Source of the DNA: Tyto alba | Lineage: Eukaryota; Chordata; Aves; Strigiformes; Tytonidae | NCBI RefSeq assembly: GCF_018691265.1 | Contig: NW_024881300.1 | Location: 3,243,046-3,307,045, forward strand | Reading direction: 5' to 3' | Length of the DNA: 64,000 nt | Part shown: piece by piece, positions 55,799-64,000 of the stretch | How positions within the stretch are numbered: position 1 is the first letter of the stretch | How the letters are laid out: every line of letters starts with the position of its first letter | Position numbers and translations under genes: made by a program | Notes under the pieces: generated by a model | The model's database searches: none | The model's input: the letters and a program-made list of their open reading frames with translations, nothing else | Told to the model about the DNA's origin: nothing

Positions 55799-58466
55799 GT
55801 AAATGAAAGAGTAGTAAGAAGCCAGAAAGCAGCATGTAGCCATAGTTCAGGGAAAGAGCTGGCTAAGTGTCTGCAGCAAAGGCAGGTCCTCATCACCACC
55901 CCACGTGCAGTCACGCTGTTCGGAACAGAGGGGACGCGGCACTTGCCCCCAGCTCCCCGAGAAGGCAGGTGACAATTGCAATCCCTACGGTCGTTAGCAA
56001 GGAGCGTGGTTCTAAAAGTTTAGCTCCACCCAAAAACGTGCCCACAAATGCACGTAGATGTTCTGTACGTCCACTGATAATGTTTTAACGCTCGTATGTG
56101 ATTCACAGCTCTATCTTGCCCGCGCTGCGTTAGTAGAAGCTACCTTTGAAGGTATTACAGTTGTCTGTCTGTCTGGAATTAGCTGAGATCATATCCAGAA
56201 GCTTCTTGATGGAGAGCTGCCTGGTTGTACGGCTGCCTGCCTTCGCTTAAGGAACGCTCGCTCCTTACGAAGGACTGAAAAGGGTGGGGGAGCCAGGCCT
56301 GGCAGCTTCCTACACGATTTATCCCCACAGCTCACCGTTTTCAGCCCCGTTAGCCCACGGAGCACCCGGGTGGATGCTCAGCCCCGAGTCGAGCCCAGCA
56401 GTCACGTTACCGACCCCAATATCCAACGGGGCAGCGAAGGGCTTGGCAGGGACATCGCTGCTCGGCGTGAGTGTGACCTAAAGCAGGACCCTCTTTTCTT
56501 CAGTGGCATCCATTTTCAGCAAAGCTTTTTGCGCCGCCGTGGCTTGTGTGGCCTGCTAATTGTTTGTTAACCATCGATTTTGTATTGTCCATAACGTTAT
56601 TTTTTTTGAAGCGCAAAATTAGACTGACGGGTCTGTAATTCTGAAGTATTAAAATAGTGGCACAACATTACCTCCAGACCCTGTGGGATCTAGGCAATAT
56701 TTCAAGACTCATGAAAAAGCAAAATTTTTGAAACAGTTGGTTTCTTGGCCAGCCCCTCCCTTTAAAAGTCTTAGATGCACATTACCTGGTCCTCATAATT
56801 TAAAAATACTTTGCTTTTTCATTACTGGTTAACTGCATCTCCAAGTTACTGTTGAATTGGAGAGTATTTCATCATTATATGGTATCACGAATCTTTTTCA
56901 CCAGTGCAGCTCCAAAATATTTACTGACCTAGTCTGCTTTGTCTCCAGTATTTCGGAAAACTTTATTTTAGCAAATGGCTTATCTGTGCCTTGGTGTAAG
57001 GCTTTTTGCAATCCCAGTGGATTTAAAATCACTTCCTTCTTATCCTGATGACCATAGTTTTTTCCTCAGGCCTTCTTCCTTGCCGTTTTCTGGCCTCTAA
57101 TAGAGATTACTGGGGTTTTCTCCATTTGATGGCTTATTTTACTGTGCCTTTCGCTTCTCTCCTAGGCTAGGCAGATGTTTTAACCAGCATAGGTTTGATA
57201 CTAATAACAGGATTGTAGAATTTTCTCTGATCTCTCATAAATGGTTAGTAAAATGCTTATAATAATCAGAAGCTGTTTTCTGTTTATGTTTTCTGCTACA
57301 TGACTTGGCTCATAACTATTTTCAGCCTCGTGAAGCAGTGCCTTCTAACTCATATAGGATGTTAGTTTGCATTTCACGTCTGTCGTGTGCAAATTACCCT
57401 CGGCAAGTCCTGACTGCAGTGCTCTGCAGCGACCCACTGTGTTTCGGATCTGTGCTAAATCATCCCTTCACTGTCAAGACACAGTTCCCAGCAGGCTTTC
57501 CCTCACGCTGCCTTCAATAATTTTCCAGAAGCTCCAGGGCTATGAAAGGATGGTCCTACTACACCCAGGACATGCCACCGAACCGGATCCGCTAAGGAGG
57601 AAAGAGTCTGCCCCTCTTCTGCCCATCACGAGCAAGAATATTTGCTGAGTGATGTTGAGTTACCTAAAATAGAGATCCTGTCTCAAAAAGTTCATGAGAA
57701 CTGAAGTTGAGGTATTTTTGCTCCTTCTGCTGTGATGGGAAGATTTATTGAGGTGCTACAAAGGTCTGTGCACGCCGTCTCCGAAGCGAGGGGGAGATGT
57801 GCAGCCCCTGGTAGCGCTGGGGTGTTGGTGTGTCTCTCTCCCACTGTAATAGCATTTTTTTTTTTTCCTTTTCTATGCAAAATTCTGATCTTATTTCAGC
57901 TGTCAGGCTCCAGATGGTAATTAAGGAGCTGGATGAAAGTCCTGGCTCTTTCCTGTGTTTAATTTTATCGGCGAGGGTTTGGAATAAAATGTTCGTGTCA
58001 TGAAACTCATAATTTCCATGACTTACAGATTTATCTTGCCAGCATCTCAGAATCTGGCAATAAGCGCCCTTGAAAAAGCCAAGAAAAACCCTGAATTGTC
58101 ACAAGCCTGGGCTGTTATCCTGGGTTTTCTTCTGTGTTTTCATTTATTGAAAGAAAATAATCTGAAATAGTGATTTTCATGCTGAAACAACAGTTCTGTG
58201 CTGAATATAGACAGCTAGTTTTCAGAAGAATTTGCCAGCCCTTGAAGTGAATCCTTGATCAAACTATATGGATTTTCCACTTGTCATCTTCTTTTGAAGG
58301 AAGTATCCCCGATTATTACACAGGTGTGTGCTCTGTCTGTGGATGTTAGTGTGGGAAAAGCTGTCTTGTTCCTGAATTCAGAGGGATTGATGATTCTGGC
58401 AGGCGCTCCGCTACATCCTAGAGCCAAAAAGATTATTCATCCGCCTCGTCACCAGGAGAGGAGGGG

Positions 58467-58487
58467 AAAAAAAAAAAAAAAAAAAAA
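58467..58487 (+). repeat. A21 homopolymer
   Basis: Uninterrupted A run following GAGGAGGGG. No retroposon body is recognisable upstream. Confidence 0.85.
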
Positions 58488-61205
58488 TTACCGGGGTATC
58501 AGAGTGAGCAGAAAATACCTGATGCACAGCATCTCACCGGGTGTCCACGGCCACGGCCGGCTCGCCTCTGCTGGAGGGATCTCCGTCCAACCGGTGAAAC
58601 GGAGCTGGGCCACAAAGCTGCCACATCACCCAGTGCCGCGGGGAACGCTGCTGCCCGTGTCCCCCCCAGCTTGGAAAAACGGGCGGTTGTCCCTCTTTGT
58701 GTTGGCTGCCCAGGGATGGCTACAGGAGGGATCTAGAGTCCAGCTGGAGCAGGTCTGAAGGGTGCCGTTTGCCCCGGCAGCGGGACAAGGCGGGTCCCGG
58801 GGAAGGTCGGGGCTGTCCCGTGCTGGGCTGCGGGCGCCGGCGATGCTGGAGGGCTGCGCCGGCTGCGGGGAGAGGCTGAGAGGGGCCGTACCCACGGGGT
58901 GGAACGTGAGGAGTCCGTACGTAGGGAACGTGCTGGAAGGACCGAGGGGTCCACAGCCTGCTTGGCCCGAGAGGCAACAAAATGCTCGAAAGCTAGAAGT
59001 GGTTGGAGCCGGACACGGCTCCCTGGTGAGCATCCAGGCAGGGAGTCTGACCGGCGCTGTTGCATGCTCGGGCAGAGGGCCCAGTCCTCCGCCTGGTTTT
59101 CATTTATTTGAGAGGAGGATTTAGAAATATGGCCAAGGAGTGCTGCAATAAAAGCAGTTGAATTATGATTTTTTAATTTTTTTTTTTTTAAAGTTGCTAG
59201 TCTTTCATTCCCAGTTGAATGACGTGAAGCCTTGAGCTCATCCTGGAAACGTCCTTTTGCAGCAGCTGTCACATCTCCATCCCTTGGCAGTTCTCGCATG
59301 GGCCCAGGTGGGGAAAAGCCTCTGGATCCTGTCCCCGAATTCAGTCAGGAAGGCTTGGTGATTCTGGCACGTAGCTTTGTGCCTTGAAGAGTGGTTATTC
59401 AACCCACACAGCCTCGGGAAAAGCAGCTGTGATAGCAAGACAAGCTGAAAATGTGGTACACCGAGCACGAGTGAACGAAACACAGCAACAAGTTCTGCTG
59501 CAATCTCGTCCCAGCCCGGCTCACGGGAGCAGCCATCCGCACCAAGCGTGGCTGTGAGTTGTCCCCAGATCAACCTGCTGCCCCGCTGCAGGCGCAGAGT
59601 TTCCAGCTCCCTCCTGGCTCCCCTTCTCGCTCCTGGGGCTGGAGCTGCCACTGGTAGGTTTGGGTTGGGCAATGGAGGGGCTGCATATGTTGTGTGAGCC
59701 ATGCGATACGTGGGGCTGTGGTTGCTGGTGGAGATGTCTTACCTTTTTCTCTCTAAAATGAGCTAAAGAAAGGGTTGGGGACTCAGCACCAGTAGGTTCA
59801 ATGAGGGTTTTTTGCAGTCTTCGGGGAAACTTGGAAAATTCTGGGTGGTAGGGGTGCTGTGAGGCAACGCTTGGGGTTTTGGTTATTTGTTTTCATTTCA
59901 TGTCGATTGAACACATTTCCCGAGAACAAAGTTGGGTTGTAACACTCAGTGCTGATATAGCTGAGACGCAGGGGCTCTGGCCTGCAGCAGGGAGGTCTGC
60001 ACACGCGTCCCTTTCCTGCCTCATTTCCAGCAGTTTTTCCATCCTGATTCACTCAGCAAGAGCAAATGAAGCTCCCAGGCCCTTCCTCACCTTGTGCTGC
60101 TCCTCCTCTGTCACCACCTCCTGACGCTGTTCAAGAACCCACCAGCAACAGCAGCAACACACCCTGTGCCCGTCCTGCAGCCGGGACTGCGTCGAATGGG
60201 TGTGCACAGATTAGTTGTATCCCACCAGACCAGGAGTCAAGAAGTCTGCACCGCCTGAAGCTCTGGTGACTACATCTTCCTACCGACTCCTGCTTGGTCC
60301 ATCCTCCAAGCCCCCGAGGGTCAGGAGAGTGTTTGACTTCTGTGTCAGCACCAGGTGAGTTTAAATGCCTTCCTGAACGTGCAAGCACGGGTAGCTCTCT
60401 GCTTTGCGTGGGGATCACTTGTTTCGCTCCCTTCAAGTCACCTTGGGCCGCCGTCCTTCTCTTACCCTTGTACAGAAACCTGGAGTGAAGCGCTAAAGGC
60501 AAATGTTTCAAACTCTCAGTGGAGTTATCTCGGTATGGGTCTTGTGCAGGCAAAAACTCGCCTTCATTTTGCATCGCATGCGTGTCTGGGCTCTTGGGGG
60601 TACCCACAGGGAAATGCGTCAGCTTCCAGCGCTGGGTTTGTTCTGCCCCACGTACAAAAATGTTCATGAAACAACTCGGGTTTAATGGTTTGAGCTGGTT
60701 TTGGAGTGTTTAAGGAGGAAAAATAGCTCTTTGTGTTGGAGCAGGGGAAGAAGCTATATTTCCTTTCTACGTTCAGGTGTCATTTAACGAGTTTTATTCC
60801 TGTATGGTTGCTTTTTTGTTTTGGTTGGTTGGTTTTTGTTCTTGGTTTTCTGCCTCACCTCCAGGCAAAGTCAATAACCTCATCAAAGTTGATGCTTCAC
60901 GCGGCTTTGGTGCCAGACTACTTCTCCCTGCATTACAGGGTGCCTGTGAAGAGGTCTCGTTTGGAGCTATAGGATTACAAAGCGATGCTTGAACAATCTG
61001 ATCTCCTTGCCTAGAAGACAGGGCAGGCTGAAATATAAAAGACACCCTTCGGCATGTTGTAAGCGCAAGACCCTAGAGAAATGATGTAACCAAAACAGTC
61101 GCTGAGCTGCCTTACCAGAAAGAAGAGCCCATCTTGTTCGGCTGCTTAGAAGTTTTAGTCTATAAACAAACTGAGAGCAGGCTGTAGGGTTTAATTAGCT
61201 GAATG

Positions 61206-61350
61206 TCTTAAGAGAGCTTTACCCCGGGGTCGGGATGGTGAGCCAGCCGAGCACCGTGCAGCGGGGGGTAGGCTCGCGGCCCCCGCCGCGCTCCGGCCCC
61301 GCGTCCGCCGGCGCGGCACCACCGCTGCCGTGACTCGCGTCGCAGCACCT
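61206..61350. promoter_or_regulatory. Small CpG-rich patch
   Basis: About 140 bp with dense CpG (for example CCCGCCGCGCTCCGG and GTCCGCCGGCGCGGCACC) stands out from AT-richer flanks. It lies about 6.4 kb upstream of the B3GNT9 start. It could be a minor promoter or enhancer, or only a GC-rich patch. No TATA box or clear start is visible. Confidence 0.35.
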
Positions 61351-63099
61351 GGAGGCGAAAGCTCTGCTGGTTGAGCAAGCAGGTAACAAAAACGCAGGCC
61401 CCACTCCAAAGACAGTTTCCAGCTTCCCCGTTGGAGCTTCTTTTCAGGCCAACGCACACAAACAGATGAGATCCGTGCTGTTACAGGACAAGGTGCCTTA
61501 TTTACCTCTCTGCTCGCCCCAGTCTGGAAATACGTGGTTCCATCAGCTTCCCAGCTGGCTGGTCCCATTTTATTACGGTCGGTTGGCACTGCCAGCCTTG
61601 CCTTCGCAATGCCAGTCACACCTCAGCCAACTGCTTGCAAACGGCTGCTGCAGTTGCCTCCTTTTAGCTTTCTCCCCAGCCGGTGAAGCTTTTATGAAGC
61701 GTGCAAACTGAGAGGCCGAGGAAGTGCAGAGCGGCTGTGCGGAGGCTGGAGACGGGCGCTAAGATGTCTGCGCTCCTTCGGGAGCCCGATGGCCATCCCC
61801 GTGACGCCCGGCTGACCCGGGGGAAGCCACTCGCATCCGCATGGCACAGTTTGGGGCCAGCAGCCCTGCCACATTTAAGCAGTGCCGGAGGTTTCCCCGG
61901 CCCTTTTGGGGCGGTGCCCGGGCAGGACCGCGCGGCTGCCAGGCGCGCCGCGACCGGCCCCAAAAAACAGGGAGAACTCCAGCTCCTCCGAAGCTCAACG
62001 CCACGTCTCTAACGAGAGCATCCAGCTGCCTGCAAGGCAGGAGAAGTTAAGGAGCAATTATCTTCCACGGGCTCGCCAGCCTCGAGAGGTACGCTCCTAA
62101 ATCCAGATGCAGTCTTGAGTGTAGGCAGTCTGATTTTCAGAATTCCGGCGAGCTCAGCAGCTCAGCTCACACCCCGAGTGCCTTGGGGAGACAGGCCCCT
62201 CCTGGAGCAGCCAAGCGCAGGGTGAGGAACCTGCCCTCGCTCTTGCAAACATTCATTTCCCCCGGCCCCAGGAGGAGAATAAAACCCAGCAGGCTCATGA
62301 AGGGGTAAGAAACAGCCCCTCCGAAACAAGTCCCCTCCTTTCCCAGCCCTCCCCAGGCTGCAGTGCTCTCTGCCAGATCCTCTTCTGATCCAGTAAATAA
62401 TTTGCCTGATGTGCCCCAAAACGCAGCAATTACAGTGCATTAGCATGGATGTCTTGTTACACCCAGACACGAATGGGAGAGGGAGTAAGTTCTGGATTGC
62501 CCCACTAATTTCAAGATGATACCCAATGCATAAATTTATCAGAATCCGCCCAAAAGCTGTTAAAAAGTGCGATCGGTAACTGCCCGTTTCACCGGGACTG
62601 AATTTTTGTCTTTCTTCACAACGCTAGGGAGCTTGAAAATTCCCATGTTTTCCCCAAAGCATGCAATAGTGTAACACAGGGGGAAGATTCATGTCCTTTT
62701 ACTGACAAGGAGTGGCTTGTAAATGTAACGTGCCACCACTGGGACATGTTCACTGTTGGGGGGAAGCCCCGTCTCGGACCACTGGAGGCAATGTCTAAAG
62801 CAGCCCCAAACTTTCTTCTGTAAAAACAACCTAAAACACCCAAAAGAAGGCGCTTTGGAAAGTGAAGCGTAAAGCAGAGGTAGCTGGAGCCTGCGTGTTG
62901 CGAGCCTGTAGCCGACCCTGCTGCCTGTTAACCATCGCGGTTCAGGCTGCCGCATGCGACAGCGTTGCAAGAGCAACAAGGCAAAAAAGAGAAGCCACAG
63001 GCTGGAGGAGAAGGAGAGCAGCAAGGGCGGTCTGCAGCTCACACCGCTTGCTGCATAACTCCCCCCAGCCCACCCGGCCCAAGCATAGATAACAGATAC

Positions 63100-63560
63100 T
63101 TACATCCCGTTTGATAGCGCTGCTCCTGCGTCCCCTCGGTAACGTCTCGGCAGCGGGCTGCCAAGCAGGCACATCTGGATATGGTTAGCGTTAGACATTC
63201 CTCAGCCTTTAAGAGAAACCGAGGAAACCCTCGCCCAGCAAAGCAGCGCCGGGTCCCCTGCGCTCTGGGCCGCTTTCGTGCCGGCGAAGCTCCGCCGCGC
63301 TCGGCTGCCTCCCGGGGAGGGGTGCGGGGGCCGGCGGGGGCCGAGGGGCGAGATGCGGGGCTCCCTCCTCGCAGAGGCTCGGCCGGCTGCGGCGTGGTGG
63401 AAGGAACAACCGCACCAGGGGAAGGAGCCGGGTCCGGTTCCAAGCGCCCGACACGTGATCGGCGGGCTGGGGAGGGCGGCCGGCCGCCGGCACCGCGGCG
63501 AGGGTGGCGAGGGTGGCGAGGGACCGAGCGCAGAGCCAGGCTGGGGACTCCCAGCAGTTC
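63100..63560 (-). promoter_or_regulatory. B3GNT9: CpG island, probable B3GNT9 promoter
   Basis: Dense CpG and G/C-rich sequence between about 63120 and 63560, with a 9-bp GAGGGTGGC tandem repeat at about 63500-63520 and an E-box CACGTG near 63452. No TATA box is evident. Direction is inferred from the - strand donor at 63102-63103. Confidence 0.5.
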
Positions 63561-63571
63561 TGCTCTTCCAC
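63104..63571 (-). other. B3GNT9: Inferred first (non-coding) exon region of B3GNT9
   Basis: The - strand donor GGGAT|gtaagt has its exon end at 63104 and lies at the edge of a CpG island, the expected layout for exon 1 of B3GNT9. The 5' end is not defined. The coordinate 63571 is an upper limit set by a CpG-poor, T-rich boundary, where a possible acceptor (ACTTTTAACAG on the - strand) would instead make this an internal exon. The link to B3GNT9 is by position and strand only. Confidence 0.4.
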
Positions 63572-63599
63572 CTGTTAAAAGTAACAACCACAAAAAGAA

Positions 63600-64000
63600 A
63601 AAAAAAAAAAAGAGACCGTTTTCTTCTTTAACTTTTTTCAGTAAGGAAGAATACTAATTTTTCTGTCTTTCCCCCCCTCCCCAATCTGTTTTTTGGGTTT
63701 TTCTTTTTTTTGAAATCCCCTTGTGATCATTTACCTTACCTTGGCAAAGGCTCAAAATTAGAAATTGAGGTTGGGTTCACCTCAGAAGGAATATCCACTT
63801 GGGGGTTGCTTTTGTTTTTTTTCTAGTAGGGAAATGATGGGAGGAGGCGGGGGCTGAGCAGTGTGGAGGCTGAAGACAGATGCGAGGGTCCCTCCCAAAA
63901 CACTGAACAAAAAGTACACCCCACCCATTTTTTTTTTTTCCATTTAATTTGAATTACTTCAAAACAAAACATTTTTATTTGGAGCCAAATCTAAATTGCC
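63600..64000. other. AT-rich, low-complexity end of the window
   Basis: A and T runs (for example 63598-63613 and 63930-63940) and no recognisable gene. Confidence 0.6.

Larger units (their letters stand above)
54863..63103 (-). other. B3GNT9: Inferred 5' UTR intron of B3GNT9 (or upstream DNA), no gene recognised
   Basis: The span runs from a strong donor on the - strand (63102-63103) to the acceptor at 54863-54864. If both belong to one transcript this is an 8.2-kb leader intron. I recognised no coding exon on either strand, including none of TRADD, which lies beyond B3GNT9 in mammals. It contains a C/T tract at 55264-55293, an A21 run at 58467, and CpG-rich patches near 58540-58880, 61206-61350 and 61890-61970. 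Confidence 0.4.

Noticed and set aside
58733..59702. - strand frames of 188 and 154 codons as possible exons of TRADD
   Set aside because: The translations show no resemblance to TRADD or any death-domain protein and look like GC-rich chance frames.
63039..63593. 184-codon open frame on the - strand over the right CpG island
   Set aside because: The translation is Pro/Arg/Gly-rich noise typical of CpG islands, begins at a non-ATG codon, and runs across the strong splice donor at 63103.

Overview
The window is vertebrate nuclear DNA and most likely from a bird. It holds 5'-truncated CR1 LINE copies (about 14314-15080, and a small remnant near 30107-30171), ordinary GT-AG introns, AT-rich introns beside GC-rich flanks, and CpG-island promoters. 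The two recognisable genes, PHAF1 and B3GNT9, are also neighbours on human chromosome 16q22.1. I saw no bacterial genes, CRISPR array, prophage or insertion sequence. Most open frames in the window are chance frames in non-coding DNA.

Layout. 1 to about 9080 is a GC-rich intergenic flank with simple repeats, a T-rich insertion bounded by a near-perfect direct repeat, a 23-bp minisatellite and several E-boxes. About 9080-9731 is the CpG-island promoter and 5' leader of PHAF1. 9732-43802 is the PHAF1 coding span on the + strand. It has 16 coding exons that I joined by splice sites and reading phase into one uninterrupted 423-residue frame. 43803 to about 45780 is the PHAF1 3' UTR with canonical poly(A) signals. 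About 45780-53205 is a gene-free interval between the two convergent genes, with one orphan exon-like segment at 48900-48959. 53551-54798 on the - strand is the single-exon coding region of B3GNT9 (415 residues). It is preceded by a splice acceptor and, about 8.2 kb further out, by a strong donor at the edge of a second CpG island (about 63100-63560). That island is probably its promoter and first non-coding exon.

Functions. PHAF1 (C16orf70, MYTHO, UPF0183 family) encodes a cytosolic protein that works with BCAS3 at the forming autophagosome. B3GNT9 encodes a Golgi type II membrane glycosyltransferase of family GT31. The two are linked by conserved position, not by a shared pathway. The CBFB gene expected to the left and TRADD expected to the right in mammalian order were not recognised here.

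I found no convincing new biological system. The best leads are a perfect tRNA-type T-arm (B-box) inside the PHAF1 promoter island, a 34-bp triplication in PHAF1 intron 4 that builds three decoy splice acceptors each followed by an in-frame stop, an unusually long open frame at 4102-5337 (-), an orphan exon-like module downstream of PHAF1, and a short uORF just upstream of the B3GNT9 start.
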